From Candidatus Nanoarchaeia archaeon (GTDB lineage: Archaea; Nanoarchaeota; Nanoarchaeia; SCGC-AAA011-G17; JAFCDX01): a stretch of DNA of 64,000 nucleotides. Positions 53,223-61,907 of the stretch are shown one piece after another. The position numbers and the translations under genes were made by a program. The notes under the pieces are model-generated. The model was not told where the DNA came from. It did not search any database and saw nothing but the letters and a program-made list of their open reading frames with translations. Positions within the stretch are counted from its first letter, which is position 1; every line of letters starts with the position of its first letter. The DNA is taken from positions 1 to 64,000 of the forward strand of contig JAQUND010000007.1 of assembly GCA_028717785.1 (NCBI GenBank), given 5' to 3'.

Positions 53223-53672
53223 TTAATGAACTGCCATTTGTTTTCTTAAAATTTCTCGTGTTTCCATTAAAATTTTACCAAGCATGTTTTTGCCCGTACC
53301 ACTACTTCCACAGCCCCAATAAGAATCAATATGTGAGTCTTCAATAATTTCTTCATCACCAGTGCCAAGTAGAAGAGCTTTTAGTTCAGGATAAGTAGAA
53401 AATTTAGCAAGAACACATTTTCTCATTACATCGTCTTTTATTGATTCCCAATCTTTTCTTAAAGGTATGGATCTATCTCTACCTAATTCTGCAGCTTCTC
53501 TTGGTGTTGCTGCATTTGCAATCATTTCAAAACGTACTGTATTTACATATTTTTGTGCTTGAAAATAATGTTCTGTAGTTTTCCAAGTATAGCCATCAAG
53601 TTTGAATGTATGGCGAGAAAAATTCGAAAACGCACCAAAAGGTTCTTTAATTTTATAGAATTTGATAGGCAT
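53223..53672 (-). CDS. NADAR-domain protein (YbiA-like)
   Basis: 149 aa. FYKIKEPFGAFSNFSRHTFK, TTEHYFQAQKY, AATPREAAELGRDRSIPLRK, and GCGSSGTGKNMLGKILMETR are the NADAR landmarks. NADAR proteins act on N-glycosidic bonds of ADP-ribose compounds, and some remove ADP-ribose from guanine in DNA. A phage copy could reverse host DarT-type toxins or act with the phage PARP. Confidence 0.88.
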   Translation of the reverse strand: MPIKFYKIKEPFGAFSNFSRHTFKLDGYTWKTTEHYFQAQKYVNTVRFEMIANAATPREAAELGRDRSIPLRKDWESIKDDVMRKCVLAKFSTYPELKALLLGTGDEEIIEDSHIDSYWGCGSSGTGKNMLGKILMETREILRKQMAVH

Positions 53673-53689
53673 TTGAACTTCTCCAATGA

Positions 53690-53932
53690 TTATTGTGTTG
53701 ATTTTACTGCTTCAGGTTCTTCTGAAATTGATGAGACAGTAGCTTCTGTGTCTTTCAATAGTCTGGCATATACGCCCTTGCCAACATAGACTACAGATCC
53801 TGCCTTGATATTAATTTTAGTTTCTTTGGCATCCTTTCCTGCGACTTCTTTGAAGATGCTATTGATGCCTTTCCCTAAAAGATCCATGCATTCATCAAGT
53901 TTTTCGAAAGCTTTTTCAAAATGCGTGTTCAC
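53690..53932 (-). CDS. Hypothetical protein, 80 aa, GTG start
   Basis: AAGGAGGCTC before a GTG. Helical N-terminus (KAFEKLDECMDLLGKGINSI), then short strands (KINIKAGSVVYVGKGVYARL). Unrecognised. Confidence 0.65.
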   Translation of the reverse strand: MNTHFEKAFEKLDECMDLLGKGINSIFKEVAGKDAKETKINIKAGSVVYVGKGVYARLLKDTEATVSSISEEPEAVKSTQ

Positions 53933-54088
53933 TCGAGCCTCCTTAGATAAATTAATTGTTTTTAGTCATAATGCCTTATTGGTATTATATTTGAATATGC
54001 TAGACTGTGTTCTAGTATGGTTCATGTAATTAACTTATATACTTTTTATTTATTTTCAAGTTGCTTGTAAAAAGATAAAAAGGATTAT

Positions 54089-54331
54089 ATGCAAATAACG
54101 CCAAGATTACAAACTGAAATAGTAGAATATTTGTGGCAAGAAATGAATAATTTACCTAAAGGGCCACAATTAACAAACGAATCAAACAAAAATGATGTTA
54201 TAGCAGCTGCAATGTCGAGAGGTGTTAGATTAGGTATGAGTAGAGCAATTACAATAATCAATTATTGGAATAAGCCGAATAAAGGTAAAGTTCATGCAAG
54301 ATTAAACAGTTCACAAGAAATTGAAGGGTAA
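54089..54331 (+). CDS. Small hypothetical protein, 80 aa
   Basis: Mixed helical, RLQTEIVEYLWQEMNNLPKG and AAAMSRGVRLGMSRAITIIN. Unrecognised; one nucleotide separates it from the next start. Confidence 0.65.
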   Translation: MQITPRLQTEIVEYLWQEMNNLPKGPQLTNESNKNDVIAAAMSRGVRLGMSRAITIINYWNKPNKGKVHARLNSSQEIEG

Positions 54332-54332
54332 T

Positions 54333-54827
54333 ATGGGAAAATACATCTGGTGGGTAGTAACTCTATCTTTGACTATTTTAGTTTATTGCGATAAAATTTT
54401 TGATATGAAAGCTTGGTATGTCGATAATTTAGTAAAAATGTTTTTCGTCTATAATGTTCTTATGGCATCATTAACGTTTTTAATGGTCATTTTACTTAGT
54501 TATCTATCCAGACATATAGAGTCGATTACAACCAGTCATGAAAAAACTTTAAATTTATCTAAAGAATTTGAAAAACCGCTTTTCCAAATTTCAAAAGTTA
54601 TTTCTGTTTTAGTGACAGTTTTTTATGGAGTTACTGGGTGTTGGTGGTTTTTTACTTTTAGTTGTATTCAAATTTGTTCTATTCTTATTATGACTCAACA
54701 AACAAAAGATATAGTAAAGTCATATAAAGCAGCCCATCCAGAAGCTAAGATGCCAGAAACAGATGAACCCGAAAAAAAGAAAAAAGTCGACAAGAAAGCA
54801 AAATTTAAGTTTTTGAAGGAAACATGA
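54333..54827 (+). CDS. Membrane protein with C-terminal KFKFLKET tag
   Basis: 164 aa. Hydrophobic segments at about 5-20, 38-58 and 88-120. The cytosolic tail is Lys-rich and ends AKFKFLKET, similar to the ends of the 2211 and 3099 products 50 kb away. GAAGGGTAAT site. Stop overlaps the next ATG. Confidence 0.65.
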   Translation: MGKYIWWVVTLSLTILVYCDKIFDMKAWYVDNLVKMFFVYNVLMASLTFLMVILLSYLSRHIESITTSHEKTLNLSKEFEKPLFQISKVISVLVTVFYGVTGCWWFFTFSCIQICSILIMTQQTKDIVKSYKAAHPEAKMPETDEPEKKKKVDKKAKFKFLKET

Positions 54828-55156
54828 ATAATAAAATTAATTTTATTTCAGATATTGAAGTTGAACCCGTAGAATTCATAAAAAAACTTACAAACGAATA
54901 TACACAAGTCGTAAGAAGTTTAGACGTTCATCTAAATTCTCGTAGGGTTCTTTCTAAGAAATGGGATGATATAGTTGATGATCCGGAATATGTTCTTATT
55001 GAAGACAATGGGAGTTTTAAAATAAGAGCAAAAACTGACAGGATCATTCTTGTGACAGTCGATAACAAAGAATTGGCAGAAAATATTATTATTCTTATGA
55101 ATCTTGCTTTTAGAGAAGGCGCAAAACAGATTATACGTGTCCTTGAAACGTTATAG
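54824..55156 (+). CDS. Hypothetical protein, 110 aa
   Basis: NFISDIEVEPVEFIKKLTNE, then a strand pair (DNGSFKIRAKTDRIILVTVD). Helical C-terminus. ATGA-coupled to the membrane protein. Unrecognised. Confidence 0.65.
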   Translation: MNNKINFISDIEVEPVEFIKKLTNEYTQVVRSLDVHLNSRRVLSKKWDDIVDDPEYVLIEDNGSFKIRAKTDRIILVTVDNKELAENIIILMNLAFREGAKQIIRVLETL

Positions 55157-55210
55157 GTAGTTTAACTTTTAACTAACGATATGAGTTATTGCAACATAGG
55201 GAGGTTCTCA

Positions 55211-55420
55211 ATGGAAGTTATTCTATGTCCGAAATCAAGAAACTTAGTTGATAAGGACGTATGTGTTGCTTTGCAAAATTTATCGAAGCCTATGGCAGAA
55301 ATCTTTGCCAGGAAAATTTGTAAAACCGTAAACGGGTGTCCTCATGAAGGTTTATGTACTGCTTTTGAATCAGGCTGGATGGCAGTCGGAGAATTTGTCT
55401 CTTCAATGAAAGAAGAATAA
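55211..55420 (+). CDS. Hypothetical Cys-containing protein, 69 aa
   Basis: Start after GGGAGGTTC. CPKSRNLVDKDVCVALQNLS and CKTVNGCPHEGLC give six cysteines, possibly a zinc site. TAATG overlap with the next gene. Confidence 0.6.
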   Translation: MEVILCPKSRNLVDKDVCVALQNLSKPMAEIFARKICKTVNGCPHEGLCTAFESGWMAVGEFVSSMKEE

Positions 55421-55608
55421 TGAATTGCCCTATAAAAGATTGTGTCTTACATAAAGATTGCGAGATTTTAGAAATCATTAGAAAAGCGCCTAAAAATGCT
55501 GCATCTTGTTCTTATTTTAAAAGCCAAGCTCAGGTTGATAAAAAGAAAAGAAAACAAGAAAAACATGCTGCTGATTTAGAGGCAGCAAAGAAAAGAAAGA
55601 AGAAATAA
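55420..55608 (+). CDS. Small CxxxxC protein with basic helix, 62 aa
   Basis: NCPIKDCVLHKDCEILEIIR, AASCSY, then a highly basic coiled tail (KKKRKQEKHAADLEAAKKRK). Translation coupled to 55211. Unrecognised. Confidence 0.6.
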   Translation: MNCPIKDCVLHKDCEILEIIRKAPKNAASCSYFKSQAQVDKKKRKQEKHAADLEAAKKRKKK

Positions 55609-55641
55609 TTTTTGTATTGATTTTATCTCTTTCTTTTTTTC

Positions 55642-55968
55642 ATGGAAGATGCACCTAAAAAATATGACCCAAATGATGATCCTACTTCTAAAGAGTATCT
55701 GTCTCTACATTCTGCTCCCTGGTTGACAAAACATGTAGCTTCGCTTCTTGCTATTTTTGCTTTATTTCTGACATTTGGTCTTTTCTTTATTTTGATTTAT
55801 TTTCCTTTGGACCCTGCAAAAAAAGATATTGCAATTTACATTTTGGGAGTCTTGTCAGCTATAATCACACAAATATTTTCTTTTTATTTTGGATCTTCAA
55901 AAGATTCAGAAGTTAAAAACAGAATGCTACATAGACAGATGTCAAAAAATAACGAAAAAAATGATTGA
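55642..55968 (+). CDS. Holin-like small membrane protein
   Basis: 108 aa. Polar N-terminus, two hydrophobic helices (HVASLLAIFALFLTFGLFFI and IAIYILGVLSAIITQIFSFY), then FGSSKDSEVKNRM, a tail motif seen in phage holin-like proteins. Forms inner-membrane lesions if a holin. No endolysin seen adjacent, so the assignment is tentative. Confidence 0.5.
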   Translation: MEDAPKKYDPNDDPTSKEYLSLHSAPWLTKHVASLLAIFALFLTFGLFFILIYFPLDPAKKDIAIYILGVLSAIITQIFSFYFGSSKDSEVKNRMLHRQMSKNNEKND

Positions 55969-56060
55969 CAAGTATTGTATATTTAGACTAAAGATTTACT
56001 AGATTAGATTTCCTTCCTTACTTATTAATTCAAAACAAATTTGCTTTTTAAGGAGGGAAT

Positions 56061-56477
56061 ATGGTATACTCATTTTTTCTTTTTTGTCTTGTAAAAAACA
56101 AACCAATAATCGATGACCTAGAACTAAACACTGATATTGATTTGGATTACTCGCAATTCAAGTTGAAATGTCGTGTTGGGTCAGAAAAAATTGGACTCCC
56201 AATTATTTCTTATGCTGATCAGTTTTTTGCTGATATAAAACTTAAAGTTTATGACTATATGTCAAAAGAATTGAAAAAAGGAAAGACAAAAGATAATGTT
56301 CTTGTAACAACATTTATAGCTAAAGACACAAGAATTGATTTATCAAGATTGATAAAAGGTGAGACTGTCGATGATTATCTTTTAGAGTTCGTTCAAAATT
56401 GTAATACGACAAGAGTTTTATATAGTCCAATTGTCATATATGACCATATAAAGAATGCTGAACAGCTTGTATTCTAA
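56061..56477 (+). CDS. Hypothetical protein, 138 aa
   Basis: AAGGAGGGAAT site. NTDIDLDYSQFKLKCRVGSE, then GLPIISYADQFFADIKLKVY, VLVTTFIAKDTRIDLSRL. Unrecognised alpha/beta protein. Confidence 0.65.
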   Translation: MVYSFFLFCLVKNKPIIDDLELNTDIDLDYSQFKLKCRVGSEKIGLPIISYADQFFADIKLKVYDYMSKELKKGKTKDNVLVTTFIAKDTRIDLSRLIKGETVDDYLLEFVQNCNTTRVLYSPIVIYDHIKNAEQLVF

Positions 56478-56527
56478 CTCTTTTTTCTTGTTTTTATAAA
56501 ACATAGAAAGAAAAAGGAGATTCAAAA

Positions 56528-57121
56528 ATGGATGTTATAAGCGTTGATCTTAGTAAGAAAGAAAAATCTTTTGCTCACTGGTTAGCTAAAGTTTTGAATT
56601 CTCTTGACAAAAAATCTGTTGACGAAATGAAGGAAATGATTTCTAAATCAAGAGATGAAGGAGTAAATGTTAGTGAACAATATTTAGAAAATGTAATTAC
56701 GACAATTGATAGTTTTAGTGGTAATAAGAATAAAGTTTTGAAATATCTTGGCAATATAATGCTTAAAGGTGCTGATCTTGGAGTTATTTCTTCGATCGAA
56801 TTAATGGCTAAAGTTGCTGAGTATTACGGTTCAATGGATGAATTCATAGTTGATTTTACAATTAGAGAATCTGCTTTAATAAAATCTTCTGATTTGGTTT
56901 CTAATTTGAAAGAAACTTGGGAAAAAGCAAATGGTGACATAAATACATTTTCAAAACGCGTAATGCCATTTATTGAAAATTATTTGACAAGAAGAAATTC
57001 TGCTGCAGATATTAATGAAATGCGAAAAGCACTTACACAAGCAACAGAAGGTGCTATACGTTTAGTTAATCGAAATGATGTTTGGTCAGTAACTGAAATT
57101 AAAGAACCTGCTATAGCATAA
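56528..57121 (+). CDS. Hypothetical helical protein, 197 aa
   Basis: AAAAAGGAGA site. Entirely helical (SFAHWLAKVLNSLDKKSVDE and similar), suggestive of a structural or scaffold role but not assigned. Its end overlaps the converging gene by 11 nt. Confidence 0.6.
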   Translation: MDVISVDLSKKEKSFAHWLAKVLNSLDKKSVDEMKEMISKSRDEGVNVSEQYLENVITTIDSFSGNKNKVLKYLGNIMLKGADLGVISSIELMAKVAEYYGSMDEFIVDFTIRESALIKSSDLVSNLKETWEKANGDINTFSKRVMPFIENYLTRRNSAADINEMRKALTQATEGAIRLVNRNDVWSVTEIKEPAIA

Positions 57122-57578
57122 TTTCAATACATTCACGCTGGGGAATATCCGAAAGGGTAAGTTCCCCAGTAAAGAACTGCTCTGTTATTCTGTCAATATC
57201 TTCTTCTTTATAGTGGTCAAAATCCAGATAAAGTTCGTTTTTGTTTTTGATTGGATGTATTGTTCCGGTAACTTGGAATGCTGGGGGCATTATGACATCA
57301 GGGTCTTTGGAGTCATATTCACGACCATCCCAGATGAGAACCGAGATGTCCGGGTCAATCTCGTGGATTTTCTCGGCAGCTCCTTGGCCACGCATACCAT
57401 TGAATGCGCGACCACTTACGTTCCACACATCCATATAAATACATAACTTTTTGAGTTTCCCAGTCTTTGCAAAGCCGATAATTTGTTCGAAGTTGTGTTC
57501 GTAAGTAGCAATATCAGAGCTCAAACTATTTTTGAGTTCTTCACATAGTTCCGGCATACCTGCTGTAAAAATATTCAT
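57111..57578 (-). CDS. Receiver-like hypothetical protein, 155 aa
   Basis: LKKLCIYMDVWNVSG, AAEKIHEIDPDISVLIWDGR and a later conserved-looking PPAFQVTGTIHPIKNKNELY loosely follow a response-regulator (CheY-like) alpha/beta order with an Asp after the third strand. The conserved Lys is not evident. Could be a coincidence of folds. Confidence 0.4.
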   Translation of the reverse strand: MNIFTAGMPELCEELKNSLSSDIATYEHNFEQIIGFAKTGKLKKLCIYMDVWNVSGRAFNGMRGQGAAEKIHEIDPDISVLIWDGREYDSKDPDVIMPPAFQVTGTIHPIKNKNELYLDFDHYKEEDIDRITEQFFTGELTLSDIPQRECIEIML

Positions 57579-57612
57579 ATTGCCTCCCTATAAATTATAT
57601 CACAATGACAAA

Positions 57613-57825
57613 TTACAGATTGCCAAGTTTATAATCAATCCAAAGCTGTAAGACTGTATGTGGACAAAAGTAATTAGAACGAATTCGTTTTATGGTTTTT
57701 TGAGTATTGAACCCGGTATAAAGATACCAATGAAACCAAATATATTCAGAAGCAGCTAGAATGAAGAGGATAACTATGAGCCGCCATTTAAAATATAAAT
57801 ATTCGATTTTTTCGAAACGATTCAT
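57613..57825 (-). CDS. Single-pass membrane protein, 70 aa
   Basis: Start at 57825 after ATGGAGGT. RLIVILFILAASEYIWFHWY is the hydrophobic part; the tail has FCPHTVLQLW. Of a recurring phage type; function unknown. Confidence 0.6.
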   Translation of the reverse strand: MNRFEKIEYLYFKWRLIVILFILAASEYIWFHWYLYTGFNTQKTIKRIRSNYFCPHTVLQLWIDYKLGNL

Positions 57826-57889
57826 AGTACCTCCATCGAGCAATTTCGAAAGAGACTTTTAATACTGCCAAAAAATATTTTGGGATTTA

Positions 57890-58498
57890 TTATGAAGGGA
57901 TATCGCGTTGTTTAAAAGTGTTTGCCAAACGTACTTTTGTAATAAGTTTAGCAAATGAATCGTCATAAAGCATTCTTGTAGGTACCCAATTTGAAAATGT
58001 TTCATAACAAGGAGCACACATAATACAAGAAGTTTTTTCTGATGTGACTCCCATAAGACGATCACCAAACATTTCTTGCTTTTTTGATTTTAAAAATTCA
58101 TGGACATTAAAATTTTCTTCTTTGACACTTCGTATCATTCCCTCCATTGAAGCTTCTGTTTGTTTGTCAATATTTTTAAAAAGATCATCTCTTGATAAAG
58201 TTTCTAAACCACAAATACAGCATTTTTTCCCATTTTTCCATTTTTTGTCTTCCCACCCCCAAATATAATCGTTGTCAGGGAAAGGAAGAAATCCATGTAA
58301 TAAATGTATTGCAAAAGGCTTTGATTTTTCTGTACAGAAAAGCGTCTCAAATTTTTCAAATTCTGGTGCTGTTAAGCGAGCAGGTTGCTGATATTGTTGT
58401 TTTATTTCTTGTTTGAGAGGTTCAGCAACAGCTGTTGTTTGTCTTTGTTCTTCTTTAGCTAATTTTGCTTTTATGAGAGCATCTTGTAGATTGTGCAT
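57890..58498 (-). CDS. Zinc-binding hypothetical protein, 202 aa
   Basis: N-terminal coiled region (QDALIKAKLAKEEQRQTTAV), then CCICGLETLS and CIMCAPCYETFSNWVPT, a treble-clef-type arrangement. Unrecognised. Confidence 0.65.
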   Translation of the reverse strand: MHNLQDALIKAKLAKEEQRQTTAVAEPLKQEIKQQYQQPARLTAPEFEKFETLFCTEKSKPFAIHLLHGFLPFPDNDYIWGWEDKKWKNGKKCCICGLETLSRDDLFKNIDKQTEASMEGMIRSVKEENFNVHEFLKSKKQEMFGDRLMGVTSEKTSCIMCAPCYETFSNWVPTRMLYDDSFAKLITKVRLANTFKQRDIPS

Positions 58499-58504
58499 GT
58501 GGCC

Positions 58505-59239
58505 TCAAAATTGTGAGTCATGAAAAGCTTGCATATATTGTTCGGATAAATCTTCTTCTATTATATTAGGTGAAGGGTTTTGTTGTGCAAAAAGAATTGC
58601 TTCATCGATAATTGTGTCTAAAATAGGATTGTAACCATAAATAGCTTTCCAAATCATAAATGAGACGCGTTCGCAACCTGATGTACTATGACCCATAGAC
58701 ATTATACTATGTTTTGTCCAAGTCCATGCATTACGTTCAAAATGTAAAGAATAAAAATCTCCATAACCTAATGCAGCATTATGAGAGTTAAGAGAAGTCT
58801 TGATTAGAGTTGTATCTGCAGAACCTATCAATACAGAATATCTCCAAATACCATCAGAATCAACTACGGGTGTGTCATGAGATATCTGTCGCCACATTTC
58901 ATTGACTCTTACTTTATCTTTTTCAAATTCTCTAATACTTTTAAATGTTGCTCTTGTTGCTTCTTTTTTATTTGAAATTTTTGACATTCTTGCTATAGAA
59001 AAATCTTGTTGATGATTAAAATGAACTGATATTGATAAATGATATTTTCTACCTATTTTATAAAGTTCTAAATGATATGGAAATGAATTTTTGAATTGTA
59101 GGGTTTTAATATCTGCATAAAATCTACCAGGATCCGCGTGCCATTCGTCATCATAGCCTGTTCCACCATGACAGCACCAAAAATTCCTGACAAAGCTGTT
59201 ATCGCGTGACCGCATAGCACATATTTTTAATTCAGTCAT
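58505..59239 (-). CDS. Hypothetical protein, 244 aa
   Basis: Beta-rich centre (YHLELYKIGRKYHLSISVHF, IWRYSVLIGSADTTLIKTSL). Stop spaced 6 nt from the next gene; start overlaps the methyltransferase-like gene (ATGA). Unrecognised. Confidence 0.6.
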   Translation of the reverse strand: MTELKICAMRSRDNSFVRNFWCCHGGTGYDDEWHADPGRFYADIKTLQFKNSFPYHLELYKIGRKYHLSISVHFNHQQDFSIARMSKISNKKEATRATFKSIREFEKDKVRVNEMWRQISHDTPVVDSDGIWRYSVLIGSADTTLIKTSLNSHNAALGYGDFYSLHFERNAWTWTKHSIMSMGHSTSGCERVSFMIWKAIYGYNPILDTIIDEAILFAQQNPSPNIIEEDLSEQYMQAFHDSQF

Positions 59240-59922
59240 ATAGACACCTTATCCCAAACATAAATTATGTTCTTGGTAGGCTCGACTGATCTACTATACA
59301 ACCAAGGGAATTGGTATGCCTTATGGGGTAAGTCAAGAATCTTTTTTTTATTATGCACTTTTTCATTGCCAATAATGATATATTGATCGACACGTTTTAA
59401 AATCCATCCTTCATCTACACCATACATATTCCCACCACGGTCATGTTCTTGCATAGTGTATTTATGAGTAACCCAACACCCAAGTACTATTTTGGGTTTA
59501 TATTTGTAGACTGCATCTTTTGCAGTTATTTTTTCGACATCGTTTGGATATTTCACTGTCGGTTGACCCATCATACTGTAGTAGTTCTGTATTTGAGGGT
59601 CATCCATTAATTTAGAGTCTGTTGCTGGAATTTTCAAATATCTAGCAAGTGCTCCATGTCCGGCACCAATTTCGATCATTTTAGAAAGATCAAAATTGTC
59701 TTTTAACCAATTGGCTAATTCAATTGTCGGGAAACAATAGAAACCATACTTGTGTCCAAAAATAGCCAAATGGTTCGATGGTATTTGCGCCAATGTTTCT
59801 GCAGGCACAACTTGCAGTAATCCATTACACATCAGGATGTCATCTAAATAAGAGACATCCTGATTATTAAGAACTTTACAAGGTCCGAATAAATTCATTA
59901 TGGCTTCTCGAAATGCAGGCAA
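59236..59922 (-). CDS. SAM-dependent methyltransferase-like protein
   Basis: 228 aa. KMIEIGAGHGALARYLKI has the motif I of class I methyltransferases (EIGAGHG, 84-90), preceded by a helical N-terminal region and followed by ATDSKLMDD and KPKIVLGCWVTHKY at the motif II/IV position. Substrate unknown. Confidence 0.7.
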   Translation of the reverse strand: MPAFREAIMNLFGPCKVLNNQDVSYLDDILMCNGLLQVVPAETLAQIPSNHLAIFGHKYGFYCFPTIELANWLKDNFDLSKMIEIGAGHGALARYLKIPATDSKLMDDPQIQNYYSMMGQPTVKYPNDVEKITAKDAVYKYKPKIVLGCWVTHKYTMQEHDRGGNMYGVDEGWILKRVDQYIIIGNEKVHNKKKILDLPHKAYQFPWLYSRSVEPTKNIIYVWDKVSI

Positions 59923-60485
59923 CCATTTTCGACATAGGCCATGACTGGACCGTCACCGAAACCGAGACAACTACGACGGAATGTAATACGTCCATCTGAA
60001 TGGACGATGTTTCCGTCTGTCAAGGGCGTTGTACCATTGATGATGATTTTGGAATTGTCAACCATGTCGCCGGGATTCCAGCCGAGTTGTCTGACGATGG
60101 AAGCAGGGATACGAAGTCTGGCATTGCAATCGGAACGAACTTTTGTTTTTTGTGAGTTTGTCGACGGAGTTGTTCCCGGAAAATTGACGGTATTTTGCGG
60201 GGGCATTGCGCTCTGATTTCTTCTTTTGTAATCATTGGGATCTGAACCCATGGGATGATACAAGAAAGCGGTTGCCGGACCATTGGACGTTTGAACATCG
60301 ATAAGAGTTGTTGCATACCCTTGCAGGACAACCAATGCGTTTTGTCTGAGCCAGGCAGCAACTATGGAATTTTTCACCCAGTGCTGATCTTCTTTGATGG
60401 AGTTTCCGATGTCTACCGATGTAAACATTCCTCCTTGGGCACCGAATTGCTCGACTTTTGCTTGGATGATAGAATCATCAGACAT
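59898..60485 (-). CDS. AbrB/SpoVT-like domain protein
   Basis: 195 aa. Residues 119-145 (DCNARLRIPASIVRQLGWNP, GDMV) have the AbrB swapped-hairpin signature. N-terminal 60 residues contain a possible winged-helix (SVDIGNSIKEDQHWVKNSIV). A DNA-binding regulator is likely. GC-richer than most neighbours. Overlaps the methyltransferase gene. Confidence 0.65.
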   Translation of the reverse strand: MSDDSIIQAKVEQFGAQGGMFTSVDIGNSIKEDQHWVKNSIVAAWLRQNALVVLQGYATTLIDVQTSNGPATAFLYHPMGSDPNDYKRRNQSAMPPQNTVNFPGTTPSTNSQKTKVRSDCNARLRIPASIVRQLGWNPGDMVDNSKIIINGTTPLTDGNIVHSDGRITFRRSCLGFGDGPVMAYVENGCLHFEKP

Positions 60486-60494
60486 AGAACCTCC

Positions 60495-61907
60495 TTATTT
60501 GGTCATTTCAACCAGATATGTTAAAGTGGCTTGTTGCAATTTGAAAACAATAAATTCGTCATTATATAACGATCTTCCTTTTTGAGCATGAATTGAGTCA
60601 TATCCATGTGGTATTCCAGAATACCGAGCGTCATGGGCTACAAATGTTTTTCCCATAGCAACATTTGCAAGAAATAAGAAAGAATTTGAATTTTTATTGC
60701 CACGTCCGCCCCAAAATCCTGTAGAGTAATTAAGAGATTTCGTCGATGCATTAGCAAAATAAATACCATCACCGAACATACGACCTGTGACATGACCGGC
60801 ATTGCATGAAGGGATGATCAGACCCCCCTTGAGAATACTCAAAATATTGCCATTTTTTGAGCCATGGAAGAGTTCATGTTGGTTACCGAATTGTTTTTCA
60901 GTTTTTTCAAATCTTGCTCTTTCTGCAGGTATTTTGATTTTGAAAACGTTTTTAGGTTTCCAGTTCCACACATCAGAACCACGATGATTTCCCGCTTTTG
61001 TTGTCGTAATATAGGAGTAAATTCGATCAATTTCTCTTTTGTCGGAAACTATTTCGATATCTGTACCAAGAGCGCGTTTTTGTTGTGCGGCATTTTGCAT
61101 GGCGGCACCCATTGTAACAGCTGATTCAAGGTTGTCAAGCAATTCGAATTCTTCGGCGAGTTTTGCCGCAGAAAGAATCCAGTCATCTTTTGTTATTTTG
61201 TGTCCAAAGGGATGGGGAATCATGGAGAAATATTTTGCATTGTGATCTCGAGTCAATTGATTGTCGGGGTTGATTTCGTCATTAACCATCAGAGATTTCA
61301 AAGACATAAGTGGGACTCTTGCATTTGCCACATGTTCTTTTGTGACGGGACCCAGGGGAGTTTCAAACCCATTTGATGTTAGTTTCAAGGTTGTCAATGT
61401 AGAAATGGTATGGATGTTTTCATCGACAATTTGACGGATAATTCGAGCAACTTCCGGATTGGAATAAGAGTCAACAACATCATCTTTTTTGACTGAAACA
61501 GTAATGCCAACATTTTTTCCGCGGACATTGACAGAGCCAACCGTGGGTGCGAATGTCTCGACCAATTCATATTTTTCAACACGGTTTCCACCGAGTTCGC
61601 TTTCTTTTTTCTTGCCTTTGAGTTTTGAAGCGAGGATAACTTCAAATTCACGATCTGCTGTTGAAAGATCGAGAGGTCTACCGAGGTATTCATCGCGGAC
61701 TTCATAAACATCGGTTTTTCCGAGACGGCCATAATGAGTAAATAACCGATATTGACCTTTAGAATTTTTTTGAAGCTCTATTGAATAGAACTTGTTGTTG
61801 TTTCCTTCAGGGTTGCCGCAGAATAAAACTTTATGTTTTACTGTTTCTGTAAAACCATCGTTTTCAGGTCCTGACACTTTCCGGGATTTTAACAGTTTTT
61901 CCGCCAT
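60495..61907 (-). CDS. WGR-PARP ADP-ribosyltransferase
   Basis: 470 aa. WGR domain (about 25-110; YGRLG at 59-63 in place of WGRVG), a regulatory helical region (about 145-280; GFETPLGPVTKEHV), and the catalytic domain (about 285-470) with ELFHGS (His348), GIYFA (381-385, Tyr), SLNY, and NDEFIVF (Glu451): the H-Y-E triad of poly-ADP-ribosylating PARPs. This is the architecture of eukaryotic PARP2/3, where WGR senses DNA breaks. Strong match. SD AGGAG; overlaps the kinase gene end. Confidence 0.92.
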   Translation of the reverse strand: MAEKLLKSRKVSGPENDGFTETVKHKVLFCGNPEGNNNKFYSIELQKNSKGQYRLFTHYGRLGKTDVYEVRDEYLGRPLDLSTADREFEVILASKLKGKKKESELGGNRVEKYELVETFAPTVGSVNVRGKNVGITVSVKKDDVVDSYSNPEVARIIRQIVDENIHTISTLTTLKLTSNGFETPLGPVTKEHVANARVPLMSLKSLMVNDEINPDNQLTRDHNAKYFSMIPHPFGHKITKDDWILSAAKLAEEFELLDNLESAVTMGAAMQNAAQQKRALGTDIEIVSDKREIDRIYSYITTTKAGNHRGSDVWNWKPKNVFKIKIPAERARFEKTEKQFGNQHELFHGSKNGNILSILKGGLIIPSCNAGHVTGRMFGDGIYFANASTKSLNYSTGFWGGRGNKNSNSFLFLANVAMGKTFVAHDARYSGIPHGYDSIHAQKGRSLYNDEFIVFKLQQATLTYLVEMTK

